From Epithemia pelagica (lineage: Eukaryota; Bacillariophyta; Bacillariophyceae; Surirellales; Surirellaceae), in the NCBI GenBank assembly GCA_946965045.2, contig OX337228.1:3224001-3288000 (forward strand): 64,000 bases of DNA, given 5' to 3'. Position 1 is the stretch's first letter. Each line of letters opens with the position of its first letter. This document shows positions 10,501 to 19,213 of this stretch, in pieces. Below the pieces are notes generated by a model that saw nothing but the letters and a program-made list of their open reading frames with translations, was not told the DNA's origin and made no database searches. The position numbers were made by a program, and so were the translations under genes.

Positions 10501-11360
10501 GATCCAGACGCCAATGCTGGAGTAGAAATAGCGACACCACCAGCATTAACCAAAGGAGTCGCATCCCAGCTCCGGCCTGTGGCGGCTGCGACCACAGGAG
10601 TAGCATCCGCGGCAGACACTGATGCAACTGGAGTTTCGTCCCAGCGCTTTCGGCGCCGAGAATTTGATTCTGAATCATCATCCCATTTACTTTTGCTCTC
10701 AACAGTGGAGGTTTCCGAATCGCTAACAGTAGCCAATTCTTGCGACGCCGTAGTGGGTGCAGCACTATCCCAGCGACGTCGACGTCTTTTTGCAAGGGGT
10801 TCCCCAATAGGTTTTGCTGCGGACGGCTGGTCGGGAACATCTTTCTTCAATTCATGTATTAGTTCTTGTCTCTCCTTCTCGGCGTTTGCCTGTTTCATAG
10901 CGTCACGGAAGCTAATCCCATCTTCTCGAATTAGCCGGTCATGCCGACGTTTCTGGTAATCCGTCTCTCGAGAAGACAACCGAGTATCAAGTAGCCCAGA
11001 AGTCGACTCGCGTCCTACAAATGGATCATCCATATCGTTTTCCTTCTGTACCCAATGAAAAATACATGTTAGAAGGAGCACGCAACGTATTTCATACTTC
11101 GACAGCGAACCTACCTTAGACAGAGGCATTCGTCCCTCATCCAACCCCTCACTATGTTCACTAGATTGAGCCGAGTTATGTAAGAGCCGTTCCTCGTCTC
11201 CAGTTGGAAGTTCCGAGACGTAAGCACTGTCACCACCACCACCCGCATAGGCGTCATCGTATGCTACTGCTGTGCCAAACTGTATTCCTCTATCATCACG
11301 CGCATCATTGTTCCTTTCCCCGATTTCTCGAGCAGTGTCTGGATTTGATACAGGAGGCAT
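7542..11360 (-). CDS. SF3B1: Splicing factor 3B subunit 1 (SF3B1/Hsh155), two exons
   Basis: Core U2 snRNP protein that clamps the branch-point helix. Exons 11360-11115 and 11045-7542; the 69-nt intron (donor GTAGGT, acceptor GGGTACAG) has no stop and is a multiple of three, so it reads through as 23 extra residues. I prefer the ATG at 11360 to the one at 11402; the protein is then about 1,249 residues, near the usual 1,300. The N-terminal part has repeated tryptophan motifs (RWDETPV, SWDATPL, RWDATPV), the UHM-ligand motifs that bind U2AF-type proteins, followed by about 20 HEAT repeats nearly collinear with the human protein (for example [33 protein letters not shown]). The residue equivalent to human K700 is Glu (codon 9393-9395). 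An insertion ([16 protein letters not shown]) interrupts the region after AFQEQ. Confidence 0.97.
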   Translation of the reverse strand: MPPVSNPDTAREIGERNNDARDDRGIQFGTAVAYDDAYAGGGGDSAYVSELPTGDEERLLHNSAQSSEHSEGLDEGRMPLSKVGSLSKYEIRCVLLLTCIFHWVQKENDMDDPFVGRESTSGLLDTRLSSRETDYQKRRHDRLIREDGISFRDAMKQANAEKERQELIHELKKDVPDQPSAAKPIGEPLAKRRRRRWDSAAPTTASQELATVSDSETSTVESKSKWDDDSESNSRRRKRWDETPVASVSAADATPVVAAATGRSWDATPLVNAGGVAISTPALASGSTGVKSRWDATPVSTHGVSIEGMASQTHTADGFSKSMALEKEMESRNRPWTEAALDAILPSDGYSVIRPPAGYVPLRTPGRKLLATPTPIGSTPAGFQMEIPIEQRSDSAQEIREAYGIPLAQPTDQGEGPGALPFIKAEDMQYFGRLMESVDEETLSKDELKERQIMSLLLKIKSGTPPQRKTAMRQITDKTRFFGAGPLFNQILPLLMSPALEDQERHLLVKVIDRVLYQLDELVRPFVHRILAVIEPLLIDEDYYARVEGREIISNLAKAAGLPTMIATMRPDIDSPDEYVRNTTSRAFAVVASALGVPALLPFLKAVCQSRKSWQARHTGIKIVQQIALLMGVAVLPYLRELVEIVSHGLTDERQEVRIVTALTCAALAEASHPYGIESFDSVIRPLWKGAMEQHGKALVAFLKSVGFVIPLMEESYASHYTRLVMPILLREFHSPDEQMKRTVLKVVEQCVATAGVEPEYIRKEILPEFFRNFWIRRMALDRRNYNQVVETTEELANKVGCSEIVLRIVDDLKDDSEPYRRMVMETVKRVVDNLGTASIDEKLEERLIDGILYAFQEQAVDATMSGSNALGRESQIMLMGFGSVVVALGVRCKPYLKQIAGTIKWRLNNKAAPVRMQAADLIGRIAIVMKACGEDQLMGHLGVVLYEYLGEEYPEVLGSILGALRAIVNVIGMTKMTPPVRDLLPRLTPILRNRHEKVQENVIDLVGRIADRGAEFVSAKEWMRICFELLEMLKAHKKAIRRAAVSTFGFIAKAIGPQDVLHTLLNNLKVQDRQMRVCTTVAIAIVAETCGPFTVLPALMNEYRVMEINVQNGVLKALSFMFEYIGDMGKDYVYAVAPLLEDALMERDPVHRQTACAAIKHLSLGVAGHGCEDALIHLLNFVWPNIFEESPHVIQAVFDAIQGLMVALGPNTILRYTLAGLYHPSRKVRDVYWRVYNTLYVYNSDALVAGLPWVEDEGDTTYARTTLELFI

Positions 11361-11655
11361 CTTCCTTGCACTGCGAATCAATCGAATGATTGCAATGAAC
11401 ACACTGTACTGTGGAAATTGGAAATGGGTCGTGACTCGTCAATCTTGAATTCCTTAGATGGGAAGTCTGTCTGTCTGTCTTGGAAATCTACTCCTTGCCG
11501 TTCATCAGACCTGACTTGAACGGGGAACGCGTATTCGCGAAGGACCTACGGGAGACGGGAGTACCGTTGATCGTACCGCCTACTTCATTACTACGATACT
11601 CCGTATGTTCCGCTCCAGGTCGTTCCATTGCTGCAGTACTGTTCCCTTTCTCAAG

Positions 11656-11869
11656 GTATGTTGCTCTCGCCATTCGACATGGGAAGGAAGATTCGTCCAT
11701 CGTTTTTTATTTCCCTTATTAATAGTATCGTTGGAAGAATTGTTTACCGAGTGCTTGATTGGGCACCTGCGTGAAGATGGTACATTCATCTGATTTGACG
11801 TATGATTAGAAGCGAGACGCTATTGTAGGGCTCACCCATTAACGATGGTCTTCTCATTTCAAAATTCAG
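11656..11869 (+). other. Probable 5' UTR intron of the Ubl-eL41 gene
   Basis: A donor CTCAAG|GTATGT at 11656 and an acceptor TTTCAAAATTCAG at 11869 bracket 214 nt. The upstream exon would end in a pyrimidine run (TTCCCTTTCTC), as in many ribosomal-protein leaders. Splicing leaves the ATG at 11896 as the first start and removes the upstream ATG at 11845. Longer than other introns here; no transcript evidence. Confidence 0.55.
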
Positions 11870-11895
11870 GTTTGAGCAACCAGCAAACAAAACAA

Positions 11896-12183
11896 ATGCA
11901 GATTCTGGTCGGTTCGACGGCCTACGCCGTTGACGCGGGTCTCTCCGTGGACTCGCTTAAATTGATGATTGAAAACAAGGAGTTCGTCCCTGCGGATCAG
12001 ATGCGTTTGGTCAATAATGGCAAACTCTTGGAGTTTGGAACTTTGGAAGCTAACGGTGTCGAAGAAGACGACGAACTTGTCATGAGCATGGAAGTTCAAG
12101 GTGGAATGCGCCGCAAATGGCGCAAGAAGCGTATGCGTCGTTTGCGCCGTAAGCGCCGCAAGATGCGTCAACGCGCCCGCTAA
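11896..12183 (+). CDS. Ubiquitin-like domain fused to ribosomal protein eL41
   Basis: The 95-residue product has two parts. Residues 1-70 form a ubiquitin-like domain: it starts MQILVG, keeps DQMRLVNNGKLLE (compare DQQRLIFAGKQLE of ubiquitin) and ends in QGG. The last 25 residues, starting at 12106 directly after GlyGly, are a full-length eL41 (MRRKWRKKRM...RKMRQRAR), the tiny basic protein of the large ribosomal subunit. Cleavage after GG by a deubiquitinase-type protease would release both, as with ubiquitin-eL40, ubiquitin-eS31 and FUBI-eS30. The ubiquitin-like part is divergent: the loop after strand 1 is shorter, the K63 region is lost (GVEEDDE) and the LRLRGG tail is MEVQGG; it most resembles FUBI. 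The ATG at 11845 would add 17 residues but probably lies in a UTR intron. The gene is divergent from SF3B1. Confidence 0.9.
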   Translation: MQILVGSTAYAVDAGLSVDSLKLMIENKEFVPADQMRLVNNGKLLEFGTLEANGVEEDDELVMSMEVQGGMRRKWRKKRMRRLRRKRRKMRQRAR

Positions 12184-12798
12184 ATTCGTTCAAAGAGTGC
12201 AAGGGTGCCGTATTTCAATTGATTGACTCCCATGCTTGAGGAGTCCAGTTACGGATTATTCAACTTAGGAAAGTCTAAATGATGTACTTCACCTGTTTGT
12301 TTATTTCTCTTGGGTTTTTGTTGAAATGTTGTTTGCCAGCCACCTGGACTTGATCCTTTCGTAATGAGAAGTTTAGGAGGAACTTCTGTGGTGTTGCAAT
12401 GTCTTTTTGACCAAGTTGGCTAAAGAACCCTCGTTTGGAAACACACAATCAGAGCAGGAGGCTCTGAGCTACCTTAGACATCTTCATGGTCATGGTGGGG
12501 TAGCAGATCGCACGAGAAGAATAATTCGTGTTCCATGTTCTTGTTCTTCGCATGTCTGAGTCGCTGACAGCTTGTCTCGAGAATCGACAATGTCAATATA
12601 CTAATAGAGTGTATTCTCGTCATTCGTACCAAGACGAGCAATAAGCAACAAGAACAAACCAAACCAAGGACCAAGAACGACATCATTCAGATTCAGGTCA
12701 GCTCCTCCAATTTTTCATATTCAAGACATCCATTACAGAGAAGCGGATCTGTTGAACAACGGCCACCAGCCATATCACAGTACAAACTCTTCGGAAAC
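12184..12798. other. Intergenic, no gene recognised
   Basis: About 615 bp containing the 3' UTR of the eL41 fusion gene and the promoter of the next gene. Only short unconvincing frames are present; no repeat or RNA gene was recognised. Confidence 0.5.
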
Positions 12799-13273
12799 AT
12801 GATGAAAAGAGTAATTACACTGTTTTATCTCGTAAACTTCGTCCAAGCATGGATCAATTCCAGGGTGAGAAGTGACGTTTGCCGGTCATCGGCTCTCTTC
12901 GCTTCAAAGCCCAAGGTTGAGGAGGGCGAGCAGACAAATCCTTGTTGGGAGGATCTTTACGACGACGATTGTGCCATGAGCAACGTGTACTCGGCAAGCT
13001 TTGTTGCTTCCGAGTGGATTAAGAGTATGCCATGTGCATCCGGCGTTGCGGTAAGCGGTGAAATATCAACATGACTTCTGACCTCGCTGTTTGTTGTGTC
13101 TCTAATCCAATTCGCCTCTCGGATTTCCCACTGTATAGGATTGTGACATTCCACAGGATTTGACTGTTCCGGAAACAAGACCAGAAGCTGGTGTTGAGCA
13201 AGTGGATGTAATGGACTTTCTTGGACTGAAAAGAGCGGAACCAGTTCAATTCCCCGATAATTTGGAGGAATGA
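12799..13273 (+). CDS. Small plastid-targeted protein of unknown function, two exons
   Basis: Exons 12799-13050 and 13139-13273 with an 88-nt intron (GTAAGC...TATAG); 128 residues. The start MMKRVITLFYLVNFVQA is a signal peptide with cleavage before W (VQA-WI), followed by a Ser/Arg-rich transit-like stretch ending SSALFASKP. This is the bipartite presequence for import into a complex plastid. The mature part is short and acidic, with three Cys (NPCWEDLYDDDCAMSN, MPCASG) before the join and one after it (DCDIPQDL). No family is recognised. After the join the frame stays open to TGA at 13271-13273, which supports the splice. Confidence 0.7.
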
Positions 13274-13491
13274 TCTAATGTCTAGTTACCTACAATCCTT
13301 GCAGATTTGCAGAACCTTGATTGTATATGGACAGCAGATATCAGGTCGACCAGATCTATCGTATACTTAGGACCGTTGATATTTTCTAGTGAAGGATTCC
13401 ACACGTATCTGCCATGAGATGAAAAAAAGCCCCTGATCAAACACATCAACATTATCGACTGCACCTTGAACGGCAAAAGCAACATTATTTT

Positions 13492-14055
13492 TCACATTCT
13501 CTTTTCAGGAGGCCCAGTTGGTGTTGGGAAGACCAGCATCACATCCGCTAACGGATTAGCATGGACTGTAACTCTCTTGATTACGGGTGGATCCACAGGA
13601 CAGTGTTCAAGTTTTTTCTTCGGTGCGCTAGATCCCAGGACCGGGAGTTTCTCCATTTTGTCGAGCACATCCCAACCATCCAACATACGCCCAAACACGG
13701 TGTGCAAATTATTGAGGTGTGGCTGAGGCTCGTAAAGGATGAAAAATTGTGATCGATTTGTGTTTGGTCCTTTGTTCGCCATGCTGAGCACACCCCTCTT
13801 GTCATGAATATTGTTAGGATGGAACTCGTCGGGAAACGGAATTGGTCCCCAGATTGATTCCCCGCCCTTGACACCTGTTTTCTCCTCTGTACTTCCTCCT
13901 TGAACCATAAAACCTTTTATATTCCTGTGAAACTTTGTGCCATCGTATGCCCCAGAAGCGCACAGAGCTAGAAAATTGAAGGCAGTCCGAGGGCATGTGT
14001 CGCAATAGATCTCCAACTTGAGGTCTCCAATCGTTGTGTGCAATGTTACAGACAT
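13492..14055 (-). CDS. PPIL3: Cyclophilin-type peptidyl-prolyl isomerase, PPIL3-like
   Basis: Single-exon cyclophilin of 187 residues. It starts MSVTLHTTIGDLKLEIYCD and contains FHRNIKGFMVQGG, SMANKGPNTNRSQFFI and the active-site Arg in the FHRNI segment. The lack of the usual N-terminal strand and the HANP end are typical of PPIL3, a spliceosome-associated cyclophilin. After HANPLAD there are 16 more residues (VMLVFPTPTGPPEKRM), absent from other PPIL3 proteins as far as I know; they may be a true extension or read-through into an unrecognised intron beginning GTGATG. Cis-trans prolyl isomerase activity is expected. Confidence 0.93.
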   Translation of the reverse strand: MSVTLHTTIGDLKLEIYCDTCPRTAFNFLALCASGAYDGTKFHRNIKGFMVQGGSTEEKTGVKGGESIWGPIPFPDEFHPNNIHDKRGVLSMANKGPNTNRSQFFILYEPQPHLNNLHTVFGRMLDGWDVLDKMEKLPVLGSSAPKKKLEHCPVDPPVIKRVTVHANPLADVMLVFPTPTGPPEKRM

Positions 14056-14343
14056 CTTGCCCTTTCAATGTTCGTCTCTTTGGTTCGAAGTCAACCTGAA
14101 ATGGTTTCTCGCTCTTGCAGAGAAGGCTCTGTTCGTTGTCGGAGTTGGGTGTTTGGCGATGTCCCCCAAATTCGGTGGGTCGCTGAATGCCGAGCCCCCC
14201 AATGAACGGTCGCGCGCGGTCGCTAGTTAAAGAGCAAATTCTATGCACCTCCAGAGCTACCTAGCCTTTCGCTGTTGCTTTAGATTTTCTCAAATCGGCT
14301 TCTATGTCGTAGAATGATCACCAATACGCTCTGGGAAATCAAG

Positions 14344-15058
14344 TTATGAATCTTCTGGAAATGCTAACATCTCTGACTGGTGGAGCAAGCAGAACCGGCA
14401 AGCTGCAGCGCAGTGAGGAATCATAAATTGTCGATTTGACTCACATTCACCTGAACAAAAAGATGCCGTCGAAATCAGACATGAGGCTCCTGAGGACTTG
14501 AAAAGCTGAACACGACGACCAACTTACCTACGGAGGCCCAAAATGCACAGAGCTCGTAGTAATTCAAACTGAGACACGATCACAGAGATAAGAGTTGTAC
14601 ATCAAGACCCAGCTTCGATACAAAACCATTAGTAGGACTTACCACTTATCGCGAATTCCTTCGTAAACAGGTCTTGTCATAACCTCACCATAGAAATAAT
14701 CTATCATTCTTGCGATAATATCTTGTATTGCTTCTTGTTCGGCTTCAGTTCCGTCGACACGTTGAACGACACCCATATTGTAATGCTCATCTAACCCGGG
14801 CACCCTCCCTTCGTCAAATTGTCGACGCGCTCGGACAGGGTCATCAATGCATTGGTATTCACCAAGCCCGTTATCCATGCATGACCGGAAGTTTGATGAT
14901 ATATCAGGAAGGCCAACGAAAACGCTGCATCCGTTAATAACGACCTCCTGCGTCTCGTCGCCTCTTTTCCCGATGGCACTGTCGGCCGCCGTGGCAACGA
15001 TCTGAAAGAGAAAGATCAACAAAATAATGACGCTTGTGCGACGAGCTGACATTCTCAT
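14344..15058 (-). CDS. Secreted protein with C-terminal ShKT domain, three exons
   Basis: Exons 15058-14643, 14568-14528 (41 nt) and 14450-14344, with introns of 74 and 77 nt, both GTAAGT donors. Only after splicing does the C-terminus form a ShKT-like cysteine pattern: DKCLNYYELCAFWA, then SVGECESNRQFM and HCAAACRFC, with the conserved CAFWA, GEC, N-x-x-FM and CxxxCxxC spacing. The start at 15058 gives a good signal peptide (MRMSARRTSVIILLIFLFQIVATA); an in-frame ATG at 15133 would bury it. The middle part has one Cys pair (NGCSVFVGL, FRSC) and a helical stretch (EQEAIQDIIARMIDYFYG). ShKT domains occur in secreted algal proteins, often with enzymes; no enzyme domain is recognised. A secretory or surface role is inference. 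Confidence 0.8.
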
Positions 15059-15346
15059 TGTGCGATGGTACTCGTATTCGTAAGAGCAAGAAGGGAAAGC
15101 TGAGGCTGCAGTGAAGCCTTGACAACGTCGCAAATAAGTCTTTCGAGAAAATGGGGGTCACAAAACTTATAAAGGGGGTACAGTATCAAAAATTCTTCGG
15201 GTCGTCACAAATTCTGTGCGGCCAATAGAATGGAATGGCACTAAAGATTGTTCAGAGAATGAAGCAGGTCACGTCGTTGTTCTAACAAGGTCAATACGAC
15301 AAATTGAGACGTACATCTGCCCCCAATGAACTTTTAAGTGCAGCCG

Positions 15347-16150
15347 CTACGCTATTGGAACAAGGACATTAATATCTCGCTTCAAGATAGCTCTCAACTG
15401 CTTCCTTGATCGCGAAGACAACCGCATTGTCTTACTGTGTGATCTCTTGAGACCCATCTTCCGATCCCAATCGTGGATGTCTTGCTGACTCTTCTGGCTC
15501 TTTTCCATGGCACTGGTGAAGTCTTGCATCGCTCGTTTCAGTTCCAACGGATCTGTTGCGACGGAACCCAATCGTGGGGGTTCGACGCATTCACACGACC
15601 AGCTGTAGTCATCTTCTGAATCAGTTTCCTGGTCCTGGCTATCGTAACCTTCGTTTCCCCAGGACACGATTGATCCTGTCTCTCGCATATCTGTTTTTTC
15701 GAACGCCTCTTCCGACAGAAATCCATACATCGTCATGCTCAATCGTCGCTTTTTCCATACAGGAACATCAATGGGTATCTGGTTTATCTTTTTGAGCGAA
15801 AGAGTGGAATGCCCACAAGTGTCGAGCACGTTAGAACCCAGCGTACTATCGGTGTTCAAGCTGGGAACAAGGCCATCATCGGCGGTCATACTCAGGGAAA
15901 GTCTCTTTGGAGTTATTTTGTCATGACTTGATGAGAACTGGTTGGCAGTCTGTATCGACGTTCTTCTTGGAAACCAGTTCAATGAACGCGACGACGACGT
16001 CGATTTCGACAACTTGTCGTCGGCTGGGGCCGATTTCCCGCCGTCTTCCTTTTCAGTCTTGAGTTGAATAAGAAGCTGTCGTTGGGACGACAGCAACGAA
16101 AGGAAAGTCTCATCATGATACTTGTTCATTGTGAAAAAGTCAGGATGCAA
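15347..16150 (-). CDS. Conserved-looking hypothetical protein, Ser-rich
   Basis: 267 residues without introns; an alternative ATG lies at 16129. Most of the chain is Ser/Asp-rich and probably disordered, including an acidic run (SQDQETDSEDDYSWS). The C-terminal 60 residues look structured and basic: DWDRKMGLKRSHSKTMR followed by LSSRSRKQLRAILKRDI, which could be a helical nucleic-acid or protein binding segment. RRxS-like sites (KRLSLS, RRLSMT) could be kinase targets. No known domain is recognised. Confidence 0.65.
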   Translation of the reverse strand: MHPDFFTMNKYHDETFLSLLSSQRQLLIQLKTEKEDGGKSAPADDKLSKSTSSSRSLNWFPRRTSIQTANQFSSSHDKITPKRLSLSMTADDGLVPSLNTDSTLGSNVLDTCGHSTLSLKKINQIPIDVPVWKKRRLSMTMYGFLSEEAFEKTDMRETGSIVSWGNEGYDSQDQETDSEDDYSWSCECVEPPRLGSVATDPLELKRAMQDFTSAMEKSQKSQQDIHDWDRKMGLKRSHSKTMRLSSRSRKQLRAILKRDINVLVPIA

Positions 16151-17079
16151 GCTCCAGGGAATTGTGGTTCGTGAGCTTTTGGAGATGCGGTGAGATGGAG
16201 GAGCAATGGCGTTTTTGCGTCGACCAAACAGTCTTCAGAACTGGGAGCGGAAAGATCCAAGGTCACTGGAACTGGTGATGCTTTTCCCGAACCTGACGGA
16301 CCTTCCTCCAAACTCAACTCTGTGGTCGAATGTCGTTTCTGTCTTGTTTTGCGGATTTTAGTTTTGTGTGGATCTTTACCCTATCTCGGGGCAATACAAA
16401 CGATCCTTGCCACCTTTCTTGGATTGCTCTTGTCCCTTGTATCCCAGCCAAGTTGCGTATGCAGTTTTAATACACTGTCTAAATTTCTGATTTTTATAGT
16501 TTTGTACCCGTACTCAAATTTTTTTGCTTTTGGTCTTGATGGTAGCTTGATACTGGTTAGGAGTGTGAGCGAGATACTTTTCCTTAGACCAGCCCCCTAC
16601 AGCAGAGACTCAATATTTCAACCCCTACCAGTACTCATTTTAAACTGTATATCTGTATGGGCCGAATGCGACGGTTGATGGGACGGGACTCGTCGGAGTC
16701 CTTAGTCGGGCTCGCGTGACGAACCGCGTGAGTCGCCGTGACGGGCATGCTCGTATCTCGTATTGTTCATCACGGTTGACTCCCGAATATGATAGTGCGA
16801 GGTATCTGTGAGGTAGAGAGACCAGGGACCCAGAAGGAGTTCGATAAAATAGCAGCAACAAGCGCCACTCACTAGCCATTGAGGAGTCGCCATAGCACGA
16901 CTTTAATCTGATACCGCCACAACATTGGATCTCGCGAGTGCCTTGCATCAACGACACCAGTGCTTGATCTGACTTTCTTCTCCGGAAAACAAGCCTTCAG
17001 GTCGCATCCGTTGATTCGGGAAAGGGCAACAGTTGACGGTTTCAGGAACGGGTTTGACGCTACCCATTACATTCTGGAA
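16151..17079. other. Intergenic, about 0.9 kb
   Basis: Lies between two divergently read genes. A plus-strand frame at 16190-16678 is hydrophobic and T-rich and looks accidental. I see no repeat or RNA gene. Confidence 0.45.
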
Positions 17080-19002
17080 ATGAACAACCAACAACTTATT
17101 CAGCAAATGCCGGTTGAAGAGGAGGATGAGGACCATCGAGCGAATGATGAAGAAGAAGAGGACGAGGACGATAATGACCGTATGGAGGAGGAAGACGAGG
17201 AAGAAGAAGCTGCAAATCCCGGGGAAGAAGGAGTCTTAGAAGGTGGGGTGGCAGAAGGAGACGAAAGTAGAACGCTTGCGTCTGAAGCGGATATTGTTCT
17301 CTATTTCTTGTGCATAGAGAATTTTAGGGATCACCCGGACCATCCTATTCTTCGACCTGGTGTCAAAGTCCGAATTGGACTTGGCAAAAATACGCGATTG
17401 TCGGCGGTAATGCAGCGGTATGTTGAAGTGTGCAATCAAATCCGACCGGATCCTGATGGTACGACAATCAGGTCCTTCTCTGGAGTGGAACTTTCGGACC
17501 TGGAATTTGCCCATGCATCTCTTCTACGAAACTCAGACACTGCGGAGCAAGGTGCATTGATGAAAGACGACGTTGTTAGGGTGCGTCAGAATCGTTGTGA
17601 TCAAGTTGAACAAGAACGTGAAGCAACGCGGCTACAACGTGAATCGGACCTTGTGTTTCTAGACGCTATGAGGGAAATGTGTTTCAAACCTTCTCTTGCA
17701 AACGTTGTACTTGATTGCCAAGGAACTCTGGTCACGACGAAAAACACCGTCCTCAGTGCTCCCAGAGCATCAACCCTGCTCCGGTGTGATGCCGCGTTGG
17801 TGTCAAGGCGTTGTCCGTGGCTCGGTCGCTTGATTGAAGGCGCAGTGGCTGTTTATTCTTCTTCCGTTCCTCTTGAAGAACGCCCCAAATCCGTTGTTAG
17901 CACACCGGAACCTTTGACTGATCGAGGATCCCCACCGCCTTCTCTTGATCATGGAGGTGCAGAGACGGTAGTTAATGGATCTCAACGAGTTCAGGACGAG
18001 AGTGTCCATGATGAGGATGACATTGATGATCATCCGATTCAGGTATTGAATGTATCTCCGCGAGCCCGTAATCAAGATCTCTTGCCGCACAATGAAGAGG
18101 CAGCGATATCCGCCGCCCAGATTGAATGCGATGACGAATCTCAAGGTGAACAAACCGATTTTGATTCAGCAGCAAAATACCACGTGACGATACCGAACCA
18201 CGCTCCAGAGCCTATGGAACTTCTTTTGGAGTATTGTTATACACATCGTGTTGTGGGTCTGGGAAACGAAGCTTTCCGGGCGGCGGCTCGAACGAAACTT
18301 GTTCCGCGTGATGGGAAAGGCAACGTACCTCCTCAGGGATCCAAAAGATGGGTAAATCGTGGTGAACCGTCGGTGCCTTTCGACGTTGCCGCAGCAGGAA
18401 TCACATTGGCAGAGGAAGCTTCAATGCCTCGTTTGTCACTCATGTGTGAAGTCGCCGCTTCCATGTTGGTGGCTCCCCACAACGTCATCGAAGCGCTTTC
18501 ATTGTGTCAACGAACTCAAGATCAATGGGGAAATCCTCTGCCACGGCTGAGGCGTGCTTCAATGGAAGTTGTTTTCCATTCGAAACCATTCGGAATTGTT
18601 TATGATAGGATTTACAACAACCTTGCTTTCAAAGAAGCAGTCCAAGAACGAGCATCACTTCTTGTACCTGCCTTATTCACTGGAACTGCAGATGCTGTAG
18701 AGGAGTGTTTGGGCAAAAAACGGCACCACAGCTATCGGGAAAGAGACTGGAAGGTGCCTCTATTCGATCGTTGTCGACGACACGATCAAGAAGACAAACT
18801 CAAGCGTGCTAAGGAACGGTCACGGAGCAAGAATCATCGGGACAACAGTCGAGGATCGGATGAGTATCCATTGATTGTCGATGAACTTGATGCAATGGGA
18901 AACGATGTGGCGTCACGAAAGTGCATGAAAAGACTAAGGGCTCACTCCGTTCGGAGCTCTTTACGGCGAGCGGAAAAACGAGAACGACGTGGCTCTCATT
19001 AG
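17080..19002 (+). CDS. SUMO-like plus BTB/POZ-like domain protein
   Basis: 640 residues from the ATG at 17080; an in-frame ATG at 16960 would add 40 weak residues. In order: an acidic tract (about 12-60); a SUMO/Rad60-like fold (VKVRIGLGKNTRLSAVMQRY ... GTTIRSFSGVELSD ... LMKDDVVRV); a BTB-like first half (LANVVLDCQGTLVTTKNTVL, a capped loop SRRCPWLGRLIEG); a disordered acidic insertion of about 110 residues; a BTB-like second half (YHVTIPNHAPEPMELLLEYCYTHRV); a helical BACK-like segment (PRLSLMCEVAASMLVAPHNVIEALSL); and a basic Arg/Lys tail likely to act as a nuclear signal. BTB proteins often serve as Cullin-3 adaptors, and SUMO-like domains bind SUMO-pathway partners; a link of the two here is inference. 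Confidence 0.75.
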   Translation: MNNQQLIQQMPVEEEDEDHRANDEEEEDEDDNDRMEEEDEEEEAANPGEEGVLEGGVAEGDESRTLASEADIVLYFLCIENFRDHPDHPILRPGVKVRIGLGKNTRLSAVMQRYVEVCNQIRPDPDGTTIRSFSGVELSDLEFAHASLLRNSDTAEQGALMKDDVVRVRQNRCDQVEQEREATRLQRESDLVFLDAMREMCFKPSLANVVLDCQGTLVTTKNTVLSAPRASTLLRCDAALVSRRCPWLGRLIEGAVAVYSSSVPLEERPKSVVSTPEPLTDRGSPPPSLDHGGAETVVNGSQRVQDESVHDEDDIDDHPIQVLNVSPRARNQDLLPHNEEAAISAAQIECDDESQGEQTDFDSAAKYHVTIPNHAPEPMELLLEYCYTHRVVGLGNEAFRAAARTKLVPRDGKGNVPPQGSKRWVNRGEPSVPFDVAAAGITLAEEASMPRLSLMCEVAASMLVAPHNVIEALSLCQRTQDQWGNPLPRLRRASMEVVFHSKPFGIVYDRIYNNLAFKEAVQERASLLVPALFTGTADAVEECLGKKRHHSYRERDWKVPLFDRCRRHDQEDKLKRAKERSRSKNHRDNSRGSDEYPLIVDELDAMGNDVASRKCMKRLRAHSVRSSLRRAEKRERRGSH

Positions 19003-19213
19003 TGCCGAAAGTTTGAGATGTTGGGACTCTTGTTATTGACGAGTCTGCTTTCCAGTGATATCAACGTGGGATTTCTAATCATTGAAATAAGACTGGCGGC
19101 ATCGCAGCCGTGATACTCTCTTAGTACAGCATTTCCCTTATCAATACTGAGCTAGTTGACCTGTTAAGCATTGATAAGTTACGGGTCTGTTCTTAAACGA
19201 TTAGCCGGTTCCT

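Noticed and set aside
11480..11722. 80-codon plus-strand frame upstream of the eL41 fusion
   Set aside because: It runs through the probable UTR exon and its splice donor, and has no protein-like features.
12474..12686. 70-codon minus-strand frame with a hydrophobic start
   Set aside because: A signal-like start alone is weak evidence; there is no downstream exon or domain to support it.
13492..13540. A further exon after the PPIL3 HANP motif
   Set aside because: GTGATG could be a donor, but no acceptor leading to a convincing exon was found; kept as a short C-terminal extension.
16190..16678. Plus-strand hydrophobic open frame of 162 codons
   Set aside because: It is T-rich, overlaps the promoter side of the divergent gene, and has no recognisable domain or good start context.
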